From Microcebus murinus (lineage: Eukaryota; Chordata; Mammalia; Primates; Cheirogaleidae), in NCBI RefSeq assembly GCF_040939455.1, contig NC_134116.1, forward strand, positions 73,735,900 through 73,799,899: a stretch of DNA of 64,000 bases, written 5' to 3'. Below are positions 39,406-52,235 of the stretch, piece by piece. The notes under the pieces were generated by a model that did no database searches, had not been told where the DNA came from, and worked only from the letters and a program-made list of their open reading frames with translations. The position numbers and the translations under genes are program-made. How positions within the stretch are numbered: position 1 is the first letter of the stretch; every line of letters starts with the position of its first letter.

Positions 39406-42249
39406 GCTGGGCAAGATGATGAGAGAGTTGTTTAATTCCAGAGTTGTTTTCCTCTTTGTTCACTTCCTGACATTTCCTTCCCTCCCCACAAACTCAGGCA
39501 TGATGGGATTGGCTCACCTGGGGGGCGGAGACGGGAGTGGCCTACCCAGGTACTCCGATGAGGAGTCCTGGCACAGACGGTGGATGGTGAGCCTTCACCA
39601 CGAGGAGGCTTCATCAGCGTTGGCTGCTCCCAGCAAGAAAACAGCACGACTGACTTGCTTCACGAGGCGTCTGTCTGGTTGTTCTGGTTGCTCCAGAGGG
39701 CCGACTGGATGTGATTCTGATCAGAGACGGAGTACCTGGGAGGGTTTGCAGTCTTGTATCATGAACTGGAGAGGGAGAATAGGTTCTGCTTTGGGAAGCT
39801 TAGAAACATATTAACAAGTAAGGAAAGGCTATCTTCATTCCTTGCTTTTTTTTTTTTTTAAAGCTCATAGAATTTTCTAGAATTCCATTAGCTTGGGGTT
39901 CAAGCAGAAAGCTGTTTGCTACAAATGGGTAGTGTAAGGCAACTGTTTATGTTGGCAAGGAAGCAGGCTTTGCTCGCCAGGAGGAAGGTAGAGGGAGGTC
40001 TGTCCCATTCATTGCGCGAAGCCTGACCACTCCCCACCCCCTACGTCTGGCGTGAACAGGGTTACAGCCATGCATCAGCCTTGGCGTGTTTAATGGGCTG
40101 TTGCCATGGAATTTGGTCCCTGTAATCAGAGCCTCTGCCTTGATAACTTAATTGCACTTAAAAAAAAAAGCCCTTGAATTTGAGTAAATCCTGAGAATAT
40201 CATAAGGGCTTTTGATTAATGTAAAATTAAAGCTTTTTCAGAAGCATTAATTGAATAAAGATAACACTATTCAAAGAGCTGTAAGGACGGCCAAACCATT
40301 TGAAGATACAGACTCATTGTCTCAAAATCTGGTTAATTAAGGCACCAAGCTTCATTTCAAACATTTTGACTGTAGGGTACTTTTATTTAAGTTTCCTGTC
40401 TAATTTCTCATTCTCCTGACCATTAGGTATCTGGGTTTTTTTTTCTCACATTGCCCTGTCATAAATCTTTTCTTTTCCATGTTAGCAGAAGAATAAGCTC
40501 AAGAATATTTCCAATGCAGTCTTTCAACCCATCCTTCCTACTTGCCAAGTGTTGATGAAATGTCACAATTAAGTGATCTGTTTCTTCCTAGGTGACTATG
40601 CTAAAATATGCTCTTAGCTTGGCAGAAGAATTTGTTTTTTGACTGTTGTAAGAAACAAATTGTAAACATATTAAGTTAGTGTTAAGATTGACAAACAATA
40701 CACTTGAAAGATTGGGTAATTGCTATTTCTGCAAATAAGGTGAAAGAAATCATTAAGTTATGGGTCACACTCCACCGTCTGGTCTTGTGAAACCAGAAGT
40801 ACCAGTTAGGGCGCTTTTGGCTTCAAGTCGTAAAAGATCTATAATGCTGAAACATTTAGAAAATTAATTACCTTACAGCATAAATTTGGTGGTAGAGCAC
40901 TCTCCAAAGTCAGTTAATTCAACGTGTAACTTAAATCAAATATGCTTTCTTTCCTCACTGTTTGGGCTTTTGTCCTCACATCCATCCTGGTTGCAAGATG
41001 GCAGCAATATCTCCCTCCTGGGGCCATATCTGAGGCAGGAGAGGAACTCAGTTTGCTCCATTTTCCTCCCCTCTTTTAAGAGGTTCTTTCCTGTTTCAGA
41101 GTCTTTGAACATGCTATTCCCTCTTCCTTTATAAGACTGCAATGAATCTTCTTGTACTCAAGACTTACTTTATGTTCCTTAGTGAGTTTTATGGGTTTTC
41201 CTCATGGAGTCCTATACACTTCCAATTAAATGTTATCCAAAGTATTTTATGGGGGTTTATAGCTACTATAAAAATAATAAAAATGAAACACATAAAATAA
41301 AACTAAAAAATAAAAATTAGTTAATAACTGATGATTGATCAGCTAATTATATTCATCAATTAATTACTAAAAGTTAGTAAATGACTTCTATTGCAAGACT
41401 TACACCTTTAATATGGCTAAATAGGTGTAGAGAATCACTTTGGCCCCAAACTGGCACAAACTGGCAGTAGCAGGACCCTAGGAACAGAGGTCACAAAGGG
41501 ACACCTGTGGGTCATTCCATATCCAAAATGTGTTTTGACTTGCACATTTAAAAAATTTGAATTAGTTGGTAATTGTTAAAAGACAGAAGATTTCAAATAA
41601 AAGCCTTACTTCTGACTTTCCATTTCAAACTGCTCCCAGAAAAGGTGTGATTCCTACTTTACAAGGACAACAACAACAACAGAAAACGGGGCACGCTGCA
41701 CATTCACAACGTTTCTTGAGCCCATCAGAGAGCTGTCACTGAAACTTCTTCCTGTGTTAGTTAGAACTCTGTTGGTCGCCAATGGCAGAAATCCAGCTCA
41801 ATCAGCTTTAGTCAAACGGAGAAACGAGCTGTCCATGCTGCAGGGGTGGGGACGGTTTCAAGGGGGGTTTCCTCCTCTTCTCGCGCCCTCTCTCGGGTGT
41901 CCATTCTCTGGGGCTGGTGGTCCCCATGAGGCAGGGAGAGAGACCACAGGCAGTTCTGGATGTGTCTTCCTCCAGCCTCATAAGAGCAGGGAAGGAAGGC
42001 TCTGCCCACATCCCCACGGAGGAAAGTCCAGGCCCTGAACCCTGACCGTGGCCGGGGAGGGGAGAGCTCACACCGCGTGGTCCCAGCCCGGGCAGGGCGC
42101 AGTGAGTCTCCAGTTGCCATCAGAACCACGTGGCTGGCGTTGGGGGTGGAAGAGTGCCCCCCAAAATGAGCCCACTGCTCTGGGCTGGCAAAACAACAAA
42201 TTTCATTACATTTGCTAACTTGTATGTTCTACTAGACTCTTAAATCTTT
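39406..42249. other. Gene-free stretch, with a possible conserved block
   Basis: 39850-40080 and 40900-41760 show no exon. 40080-40520 is unique, AT-rich and full of TAAT cores (CTTAATTGCACTTAA, GATTAATG, GTTAATTAAGG), which could be a conserved noncoding element. 41270-41400 is AT-rich. 41745-42150 is unrecognised old repeat or unique DNA. Confidence 0.35.
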
Positions 42250-42263
42250 AAGAATAGAAACCC

Positions 42264-42556
<293 letters not shown>

Positions 42557-42621
42557 AAGAATAGAAACCCGTGCCTTTCATTTCTCTGCTAGTACAATAT
42601 GGTGTCTGGCATGAAAGACTT

Positions 42622-42978
42622 CTTTCTTTATTTATTTTTTTAATTTTAATTTTTTTTTTTTTTTGAGACAGAGTCTCGCTTGTTGCCCAGGCTAGAGTGA
42701 GTGCCGTGGTGTCAGCCTAGCTCACAGCAACCTCAAACTCCTGGGCTCAAGCAATCCTGCTGCCTCAGCCTCCCGAGTAGCTGGGACTACAGGCATGCGC
42801 CACCATGCCCGGCTAATTTTATGTATATATTAGTTGGCCAATTAATTTCTTTCTATTTATAGTAGAGACGGGGTCTCGCTCTTGCTCAGGCTGGTTTCGA
42901 ACTCCTGACCTCGAGCAATCCGCCCGCCTCAGCCTCCCAGAGTGCTAGGATTACAGGCGTGAGCCACCTCGCCCGGTT
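42622..42978 (-). mobile_element. Strepsirrhine-type Alu, minus strand
   Basis: Dimer with a long T-rich start, clade-type arm and linker. TGAAAGACTT at 42612-42621 and 42979-42988 is the target-site duplication. Confidence 0.97.
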
Positions 42979-42988
42979 TGAAAGACTT

Positions 42989-45689
42989 TTAAAAAATATT
43001 TTTAAATAAATGTTAAGTGAAGGGTAAAATTTAAATTGCCATAGTTACACACCTTGGATGTTTCTGGAACTGTCCCAATTTCATGATATGTGACTTTTTT
43101 TCATTGAGATGATTCTTTAAATGAGTAATTAATTGCCCCTTTTAAAAAATATAATTACCACATTCAGAAATCATATGTAGTACTTGGCCATACCCTCTGC
43201 CTTTGGTTTTGGCTCAGCAAGGCTGGCCAACTGTGTTGGTTGTATTTTGTTTGGCTTCCAAATTCCCTTGAACATCCTTCTCTGGCCCAGCCTGTGCCAC
43301 GGGAGGTTCACCTGCTGGACCGCACCCCTGTTGATCCCTGGACGGGAGGCGTCCAGCCGGCAAGCCAGTGGGAGCCACTGCCGGGAGATCAGCTTGTATC
43401 AGAGGGAAGGAGGGGCAAGGCTGAGGTATTTCCTCCCCACTGTCTCCCTGTCTCATGTCCCCAGCAATGGCTCCGCCTCTCCCAGGGGACAGCAGCTCCC
43501 CACAGCCCTGGCACCCCCTGGGAGAAGTGGTAACAGCTTCCTTCTGTTGCTGGTCCCTGGCCACCTTACCCCTGATTTGTGCTCTCAGTAAGTAGTCCCT
43601 TCTCTTAAGCCCCAACAAATAGGGTAGATTCCCCTTCCTGCCTAGACCTTGACTAACCTACCAACTTGACCTTCATGGGTGTAGGTTGCCAATGGCGAGG
43701 GGGCGGGGGGTTCCTCTGGTTCTGTGGATCTTCCTCTGTGCTGAGCGTGGGGATCACCCAGGGAACCTTAGCACCTGCTGCTGCCCGGGGTTCCTCCCCA
43801 GAAGGTCTGATGTAACTCTTCGGGGAGTGGCTTGAGCATCGGTGTTTTAAAAATCTCCCCAGATCATTGTATCGTGCAGCCAACATTGAGAAGCGCTGCT
43901 TCTGGCTCATATACCTGTACAGAGAGAATTTCAGCACAAAATAAAAACTCAACTTCACAGAACCCGTTGCGCTTTATTTTTTAAATTTTCTTACAAATTA
44001 TTGCCATCTTCAGTGTAAAGTGATGTTGTTTTCTACTCTTCCATTCATAAAAGCATCTTGTAAACAAAATAGAACATTTAAACACATTTACATAACGGTT
44101 TCTTCAAGAGGCTGAAAACAAAGAACAGATGTTTCTGGAAAGCAGAGAAATTCTCTATACGTACTTTTGTGTTGATAGGGTGTGTGCGAGGGTAAGTTTT
44201 GCAGAAAGGTAGAAAGAGAATCAAAGAGCCATCGTGGGACATTCTAAGAGAAAAAAAAATTGCAGGATCATTATCTTTGTTGAAAAACTACTCTCTTTGA
44301 AATACAATAATAGAGGGACTAGCACCGTGTAATTAACGCATGTCAGGTGCATGACTGGTCTGGTCTTGCCAGTCTGCTCTGCAAAGGAACCAGATTAAAG
44401 CAATTATTCACAGCGTCTGGCACACTAAAATAAGCAGTGGCTACTGGCCTCACGAGAACCTTTTAAGTGTTCAATTTTTAAAATGCCTTCACCATTTGGC
44501 AGGTATTAAAATACAAAAGAACCTCAATCACACTTTCTTATTTTAAAACACGATCACTTTCTAAACACTTACACATTTGTTGGCGGTGATAGGACTTAAT
44601 ATTTTTAAGAGAAAGAACTGATTCTACAAAGACTTTCATCTCATTTCGAGGGGTCCAGAGGATATTGCATCTAAATTGATGCTGTGCCCATTGTCAGTTA
44701 GCTATTCTACATTAACCTCAGTGGCACGCAGCACAAGGCATTTATGTCTCACTCACGGTGTGGGTCATAGGGGCAGGTCAGCTGTGTGGCCCTCCCCCTG
44801 TGGCAGCTCAGGTTTTTGTCTGCTAACATCCCACGGGCCAAAGGAAGCCACGTGGCCGCACTCGCAGTCAAGGGCTGGGGAAATACATTCCATCTTTAGG
44901 AGGAGGGACTGCAGGCAACGTGGCCAAGGGTGTGGACACAGGGAGAGATGAAGAATTATGGCCAATAATTCAACTTACCACGGTGACTAAAGTAAAACTC
45001 TGTCAAGGATTGCATCTCATTACTGTATTTGCACATACAATTCCTGTCCCTACAGTGGCCAGTCACTGACAAGTTCTAGAACCCTGTATGTGGGCTGACT
45101 ATCTTGTTCCAGACAGATGGCTGCACTCAGCCACAAGCTGCCTGCCCCAGGGAAAGGGAGGCGATATTGGCTTTTCTTGCCTGTCCTGCCCCCAGAAAAC
45201 CAAAACTATCTCCAAAGAAGTAATCATGAGTTTGGGGGGGGGTGCGTTGGGAAAATATGATTGAGGAATTAATGAAACATGGCTCGTAAGATCATTATTC
45301 TATTGTATAACCCTATATTACTATATTAAAGGCAGAAACAGGAGTTTGCAGGGTTTTGCCCTGAAGGAATGTGTGGACTCAATGGTTCACTTATTAGAGG
45401 CTGCTATCATGGGAGAGCTCTCAGATCTCCAGTAGGGATGTTTTCCAGGAAGGCTTCCCAGTATCTCAAAATCTGTGAGCTTCCCTGTGTTTTGAAAGAT
45501 AAGGCAAATATGGCCCAGAGGATGGGAGCCGGAGACAATGAGTGCACTTTGCCCAGAGAAGCACCCCGGTGATTATAAACAACCTGTTTATTAGAGATAA
45601 GTTTCCTGCTCTCTCCTGTCTGTCTACCTTTAAGTCCACCATAACTCATCAAAGAAATACAGAGTCACTATCACTGTTTTGTTTTACCT
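42989..45689. other. Gene-free stretch
   Basis: 43160-43620 has overlapping chance frames on both strands. 43960-44640 is AT-rich unique DNA that could be conserved. 44650-44960 reads like an old repeat. Nothing is spliced. Confidence 0.35.
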
Positions 45690-46085
45690 CTGTTAATTGA
45701 CAACTACCTCTTAGAACTTAGAAGCTAGCCCCTGAAAGATTTTGTACCTGTTTGTTCACCTAGATAGATTAGAAGCCCCTTGAGAGGACTTTTGACCCCA
45801 ACCCACTCCCTGTATCCCCTAGCAACTGCATTCCCTGATATGCAAATATGTTACCCTGACAACTGGTAATTGATGTCTGTGATTATAAAAACCTGTATGA
45901 ATCTAACCATATTGCTGGCGTTGATGGAGATATGCCAGTCCCCTAGGTACTTCCCGCTGTGTTATATCTGATCTATCTATATATATAAAACTATAAATTA
46001 TACCTTAGTCTCTGTGTAGTCTTTTATTTCTCTCTGCTGTCTATCAGTTTCCTTATCCTCTGTGGCGACCCCTATCTTAGGGACT
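45690..46085 (+). mobile_element. Possible ERV LTR
   Basis: There is a TATA-like 'gattataaaaacc' (about 45878), followed by a region resembling R/U5 with 'tataaaactataaattatacc' and ending near 'tctgtggcgacccctatcttaggg', which resembles an LTR end next to a primer-binding site. LTR ends and a second LTR are not seen. Type not assigned. Confidence 0.35.
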
Positions 46086-46147
46086 TGGCTCTGTGGGGAG
46101 AAGTAGCTGATCTCCTCGTGGGCCTGCCTCAACTACTCTCCCCCCAC

Positions 46148-46161
46148 GGGGGGGGGGGGGG
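46148..46161. repeat. Run of 14 G after a C-rich stretch
   Basis: CCCCCCAC followed by 14 G and further GGCGGGGAGGGGGG. It can form a quadruplex or a C/G hairpin and is error-prone in sequencing. Confidence 0.9.
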
Positions 46162-46609
46162 AGGCGGGGAGGGGGGAAGGAAAGGATTGAATAGGTGGAG
46201 CCCAGAGGAGTTGCAGGGCAGTGACGCTACTCCGTGTGATACGGTCATGGTGGATATATGACAGTAAGCTTTTGTCAAAACCCATAGAACTTTACAGCAC
46301 AAAGACTGAACCTGAATGTATGAGAATTTTTAAAGAAATCATTTAGGAGGTCAGGGATCCCATTTGGGACTCCCAGGGTGTAGAGGTAGGTAAAAAAAAT
46401 TAAGATGCATCCACAGATGTGTCTACACAAAACTTTGCTACCAGAGCTAGAAGAAGAGGATGAGCATAAAACCCAACTATGTTCACGAGTGAGTGATCCA
46501 CAATGTGAGCTGATAGAAACGTATCGCCTAGTCTGGAATGCAATACCTAGAGTACGAGAGTCCATGCTATCAGAAATTCAGGGGCACTCAGGCGTGGCCT
46601 GCCTCTTGT
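46162..46609. other. Gene-free stretch, nothing recognised
   Basis: Unremarkable sequence between the G run and an L2. Confidence 0.4.
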
Positions 46610-46965
46610 CTCCTGACCTCTTGTGTGACTGTCCCTCTGCATCTTGTCCCTGGCCAACTCACTGTGCCTCAGTCACTCCACCTGCTGCAGTGCCTAGAAC
46701 ACTTCAAGATTCTTCCTACTTTGAGGCCCTTGCCTTGCTCTTCCCCAAGCCTGGAAAGCCTTGGTCCCATCTCTGCACATGCCTGGCTCCTTCTCCTCTG
46801 ATAGTTTCAGCTTCAGTGAAGTCTCTTTGGTAGGAAGCCCGTGGCCCTTCCTCCCTTTAGAGTGGAAGCCCCATGCCTGTCTTTCACTGCTGCATCATTC
46901 CCGTCAGATGAAGCACTGCCTGGCACATAGTAGGTGCTCAATAAATATTTATGGAATGAAAGGGA
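46610..46965 (+). repeat. L2 3' end, plus strand
   Basis: 'cctggccaactcactgtgcctc', 'agtggaagccccatgcctgtc' and the terminal 'ctggcacatagtaggtgctcaataaatatttatgg' are L2. Confidence 0.8.
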
Positions 46966-48010
46966 TACTCATTCACTAATATTTGGCTCAGCACCCCAAG
47001 GGAGTATGGAACTCTGCTTTGGAATGGGTGCTGTGAAGTCAGCAAGTCCCATGCCACACACACTAAACTAAGAGAGAATCCATGCAATGTTCCTGATTGG
47101 CTACTGCACAAGTCCCAAAAGCAGTTTGATGCTCAAGTGCTGGCCAAAAACTGCAAAGGAAAGGGAGTAAACTCCAGCTGATAGGTAGAAAACTATAGCT
47201 GTCTTGATGAGAAGAGTTTGGGATATTACAAAATGGAAGCAGAAAGTAGGACAGGTCAAAATAAGTGATCCATAAAAAAACAAACAAACAAGAAAAACTT
47301 GTTGCTGATGGAAACTTAGAGGGCAAGCTGCCTCTCCTCACAGGTCCTGCTTGCTGTTGTGATTCAGGACAGTGAAAAGAGGAGAGGGACCTCCACAGGA
47401 CTTCCTGGGAGACAGAGAGGGGGAGAGACAAAGAATGAAGAAGGGGCATTTGACAGGATGGCCATGGAGCCAGCCTTTTCACACGGATTAGATGGAGGAC
47501 TGAAAGGCCTGTTTTTGCCTACACATGCTCAGCTCTCTCTCCAGCCTTGTAACAACCTAACTGAGCGCTAGTGAGGGGTCTGGGGGTGTGTCTGGAGCTG
47601 CATATTCTCTAGCAATCTGGGGTGGGTGCAAGGCTATACCCTCCTTGAACCCTGGTGCTATGCTGGAGCAGCTGGCTCGGGCCAGGCTGGCTCCGAAGGC
47701 TGTCTCTGCTGCAGCCCGCGGCGAAGAGCTCAGACTTGAAGGTTTCCTGGTGGGCCCCAGAGGGGCAGATGTGGGAAGATTCCTTCTAACAGGGCCACAG
47801 CTGTCCACTCGTTGCTTGTGGTTCTTGGAGGACCCGCCCAAGCCTGATGACCCGAGAAAATCTGGGGGGAGGAGCTTATGGAATAGTGGGATAAACTCAA
47901 CTCAATCTGTGCCGTTGAGAAACAGGCATCTCTCACTTGCTTGAGGAGGCCAGGGGCAGGATGGTACTCTTACCTGTATGTCAGCGGGTAAGTGCACCCC
48001 TTCTCTGTTG
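46966..48010. other. Gene-free stretch, with an isolated double donor
   Basis: No exon passes. Near 47974-47990 both strands show donor-like GTAAG ('tgtcagcgggtaagtg' plus, 'atacaggtaag' minus), but there is no acceptor or open frame to use them. Confidence 0.4.
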
Positions 48011-48023
48011 GCTCAGCTTCTTT

Positions 48024-48339
48024 TTTTTCTTTTCTAGACAGAGTTTCACTCTGTTGCCCAGGCTAGAGTGCTGTGGCGTCAGCCTAGCTCACAGCAACCT
48101 CAAACTCCTGGGCTCAAGCAATCCTCCTGCCTCAGCCTCCCAAGTAGCTGGGACTACAGGCATGTGCCACGATGATCAGCTAATTTTTTCTATATATTTT
48201 TAGTTGGCCAATTAATTTCTATTTTTATTAGAGATGGGGTCTCGCTGTTGTTCAGGTTGGTTTTGAACTCCTGACCTTGAGCGATCCTCCTGCCTTGGCC
48301 TCCCAGAGGGCCAAGATTACAGGCGTGAGCCACCGCACT
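48024..48339 (-). mobile_element. Strepsirrhine-type Alu, minus strand, with 13-bp TSD
   Basis: Dimer with linker 'ttggccaattaatttc'. GCTCAGCTTCTTT is repeated perfectly at 48011-48023 and 48340-48352. Confidence 0.97.
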
Positions 48340-48539
48340 GCTCAGCTTCTTTATGGCTCATCTGCTAAACAGAATGGGCCGTCCTTCCCCTGAAGCTGAT
48401 TTTCCTCGGCCCAAGAGAACCCAGTGAACTGACCTAACCTGAGGGTGCAGACAACCCATGTTGCCCTTTTGTGAGCACTCTGTAACCTAAGTGAGAAGAC
48501 CAGAGCCAACGGCTAGAAAAGGCAGCTCTAATTAAAGCA

Positions 48540-49650
48540 GAGTCTGTGGAGAAGGTAAAGAATATGTTCAACATGACAGAAATAACTCTCAAGGAGATTC
48601 AATTATAGAGAAAAACTAAGGCTTTCTAAGATTTAAGCTAAAATAAAACATGATGCTTCAATTTACAAATACAGTAAATAGAACAGCCACTTTTGAGAAC
48701 CGAACTTATGTTCCGAGTGAGCAAAAGGAAGAAATTTCATACAGCAGATGTCAAAAACATTAAAAAAATGGAAACCATAAATAAAAAAAGGGCAATCCGG
48801 GAGCCTCTGATGCAAGTGATAGTTCAGAAGAGAAAGTAACACAGAAAATAACATAAAGAAAAGAAATACTTAAAAAAAATTGGTGAAATAAAAGACACGT
48901 TCTAAAGGTAAGCAGAGATTCCAGATAAAACTGAAAATAACCTTTAAAAATGACTGAAATATTCCAGAGGTAAAGAGACAATCTTATAAACTTTTGGGGA
49001 AAACAGGTCACTTATAGTGGTAATAGAATCAGACAAAACGATACTCTAAACCAAAAGACAACTGGAGCAACAAGTATGGACTACAGAGAAAATAAGGCTG
49101 TGATCCAACATTTCTATACCTAGCCAAGATATCACATAAGTAAAAGAATATATAGATAGCAAAAATCTCAGAAATACAAAGAGAAATTGCTGAAAACATA
49201 TTTATTGTGGGATATTTTAAAAATTTTTCTTTCAGAATTTGACAGTTCAAGTGTATAATTAAGGTAAAGACATAAGGGATTTGAGAAATACAATGAACTA
49301 TATATTTTTTCTCTTTATTTCTGTAACATAAAAATTAATCAGATATTGATTAATGGTATTAAAGAAATTTTGATAAACTTTCCAAAGCAGAGATTTTTTA
49401 CTTTAATTTATTAAAAAAAACAAATCAACAATAACAAGATTTAAAAATTGTCTTATTATTGGGAAATTAAGAAATCTCTTCCGCATAGTTCCTGGTTCAA
49501 AGAGGAAGTGAAAATTGAAACCTCAAATTAAATATCCTAAAGAGAAAAGAAAAAACATATCAAAACCTATTGGGCACAGATAAAACTATGTTCAGGGAAA
49601 ATGTGTAGCCTTAAATGCTTTTATTATTTAAAAATAAGACAAAGCAAAAC
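48540..49650 (+). mobile_element. Old L1 remnant, plus strand
   Basis: AT-rich L1 ORF2-type wording: 'gacagaaataactctcaagg', 'catatcaaaacctattggg', 'aaactatgttcagggaaaatgtgtagccttaaatgc'. The frames are broken. The minus-strand short frames (48663-49250) are antisense noise. Confidence 0.6.
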
Positions 49651-50084
49651 ATACAAACTCGTAACTATTGCAATATATTTGGAGCAATTTGCAGCTTATT
49701 TTTTCTTGATTATTGAGAAGATGCGTAGGCAGGTCTTACTTAGCACTTCCATTAATTCTCAGATTATCTTCATTTGAACTATTTTCCTTTTTCATTTCTT
49801 CCCTTTGTCTGTGTCACAGTGAGAACGAATAAAGCGATCCAGAATTTGTCTGTCTGAAAATTACAAAGGAAACCAGAATGAAAATTTCCCTGTAAGTATT
49901 TAAATGCTAAATACAGAAATTCCAGGAAGGAGAAAAATATCTGATAACAGTACTAAATATACAAATTTGATAAAAGACCAAAATAATCAAAGACCATTAC
50001 ATTTACTACCTAAAGAGGCCCAGTTGCCTAAGTCTTGATTAAGAAGAGTAATTTAACATTCAGGGGTTAAGCAGACCTTCCTGG
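49651..50084. other. AT-rich stretch, nothing recognised
   Basis: Unique AT-rich sequence after the L1 remnant. Confidence 0.4.
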
Positions 50085-50285
50085 ACAGACCACGGATTTT
50101 AGAATGAAACAGACTTAAGCTTCTGTGCTAGCAGGTATTAGCAAAGCATTTAACCTCTCCAATTCTTCATCTTCTCGTCTTTGAATCCAGTACCTTGCAC
50201 CGCTGTCAGAATGGATTAGGGTCGCTGTGGGTGAAGAACCGAGACGGTGCCTGGCCCATCAAAGACACGCAGTAAATAGTAGGCT
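50085..50285 (+). repeat. MIR-like element, plus strand
   Basis: 'gctagcaggtattagcaaag', 'catttaacctctccaattc' and 'ggtgcctggcccatcaaag' keep MIR order, diverged. Confidence 0.5.
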
Positions 50286-50797
50286 TATTCTTTCATTACT
50301 GGGTGCAGAGGAATATACAGAGATTTTAAACAATAGAGATCATTATTCCAAAAACATCACAGAAGCCAGGGCTGCTTTTCCGCCCGCCAACGTTGGTAGG
50401 CTTTGGTATCCTCTAGCGATAGCTGTTTGGCCGTGGGAAGGCCCTCTGAGTGCCCAGCCTCAGTTTCCTCATCTGTAACATGCGGGAGTCTTGTCTGCTG
50501 CTGACATCTGTGATTCCCTAATCCTATTCACATATTTTTTTAATAGCACAGAGGGGAACTGTAAAACTGCGCTCACTCCCAGCAACTGGGAGTCATTTGT
50601 GCAGCCAAAACAAAAAAAGGAAGGAGAGCGCAAGAGATGTCATGTTATCATGTCCTATGTTCACATTACCCTGCTCATGTCACCAATGCCAGCTGAGGTC
50701 CATAGATGGGGATGTGTGTGTGCACATGTATGTGCGTATGCGTGTGTGTTCCTGTTTTCTCTCCACGTATGTTTCCATTTATTTGTTTTTATGTTTA

Positions 50798-50955
50798 ATT
50801 TTTTTTTTTTTTTGAGACAGTCCTGCTCCATTCTGTGAGCTATAGTGCAGTTGTGCATAGCTCACTGCAGCCTCAAACTCCTGGGCTTAAGCGATCCTCC
50901 TACCTTGGCCTCCCAGAATGCTAGGGTTACAGGAAAGAGCAGCCATGCCTAATCT
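50798..50955 (-). mobile_element. Alu left-monomer (FLAM-like), minus strand
   Basis: A single monomer of about 140 bp with poly(T) start, 'agctcactgcagcctcaaactcctgggc' and no second arm. Confidence 0.8.
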
Positions 50956-50999
50956 TTGTGTTTAATTTTGAACCATCCCTGCCCTTCTCCATACCTTGA

Positions 51000-51710
51000 C
51001 ACCAGTGTTTATTAATTGAAGTATACTTTTCATAAAGTGAGATGCACTGATTTTATGTGTCCAGATGAACTGACACTTGTCTACTTGTAACCCACATCCA
51101 TATGATGATATAGATCGTTTTCATCACCCCAGAAGACCCTCCACACTCCTTCCCAGTCAATACTTCCTACCCCAAGACAGCCACTGTTCTGATTTCTTTC
51201 ATCATAGATAAAATTTGCCTATTGTAGAACTTCAAATAAATGAAATCATACAAAAGGTATTCTTTTGTGTCTGGCTTCTTTTGCCCTGCATGATGTTTTT
51301 GAGGTTCATACATTTCGTTGTATACATCAATAATTCCTTCCTTTTTATTGTCGAGTGGTATTTCATTATGTGAATATACCACGGTTTATTTATCCATTTT
51401 CCTGTTGATGGAGATTTGGGCTGCATCCAGTTTGAAGCTATTAAGAATAAAGTGGTTATCAACATTCTTGTACATGCCCTTCTGTAGACATATGTTTTCT
51501 TTTCTCTTGGGTAAATATTCAGAAGTGGAATTTCTGGATCACAGTATACGTTTAACTGTATGAGAAACTGCCAGAAGTGTTTCCAACGTGATTATACTAT
51601 TTGATATTTCTGCCAGCAGTGTACAGGGGTTTCTCATTGCTCCGTGTCTTCAACATTGGCTGTTGTCAGCCCTTTTCATTGTAAGCATTGTCTCTCTTTT
51701 TAAACCTTAT
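51000..51710 (-). mobile_element. L1 remnant, minus strand (ORF2 end and 3' UTR)
   Basis: The minus strand gives broken L1 ORF2 C-terminal sequence (GKWINKPWYIHIMKYHSTI, MNLKNIMQGKRSQTQKN). Plus-strand wording such as 'gaatataccacggtttatttatcc' and 'cctgttgatggagatttggg' is the antisense of it. Confidence 0.85.
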
Positions 51711-51949
51711 ACCAAAGAATTTATTTTAAAATAAGAAAAGAAAAAAATCCTTTCCTCTGATACCAAAGATACCAGATGAATCAAGCTTGGCATGAATTGG
51801 CAAAAAAGATAAGAGTGTGTGTGTAAAATTTAATGTCAACCTAACTGTTCAGAAGGGCTATCAGTTGTAATTCAAATGCCACCCCTATTTACTATGTATA
51901 GATGTAGATTCATGACCCCCTGATATGGTTTATGCAATTCCTTTTTCAG

Positions 51950-52235
51950 TCCCTCCTCTCCTTGTCATGCAGATTAATCTTTGAGACTTAAAGGACACCT
52001 CCTCTGAGCAGCCTTCCCGCATTCCCTGCCCACCGCCAGGGTTGGGAGTATCTCTTGCAGGCTTCTACTTATACTCAAAGATTATTTTCATTACAGAGCT
52101 TATGACATTATAACTATGTGTCTGTCCCCCACACCAGACAATGAGTTTCCCAAGAGGGGTTTTTTATTTATCTTTGTATCAGTGAGCATCATAGGTATTC
52201 AATCAATGAAGTTTACTGAATGAGTAAATATATGG
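51950..52235 (+). repeat. L2 3' end, plus strand
   Basis: 'gacacctcctctgagcagcc', 'cccccacaccagacaatgag' and 'aggtattcaatcaatgaag' are in L2 order. Confidence 0.75.

Noticed and set aside
44975..45000. Minus donor GTG|gtaagt
   Set aside because: Acceptor is weak and the block is only 21 bp. It lies in an apparent old repeat.
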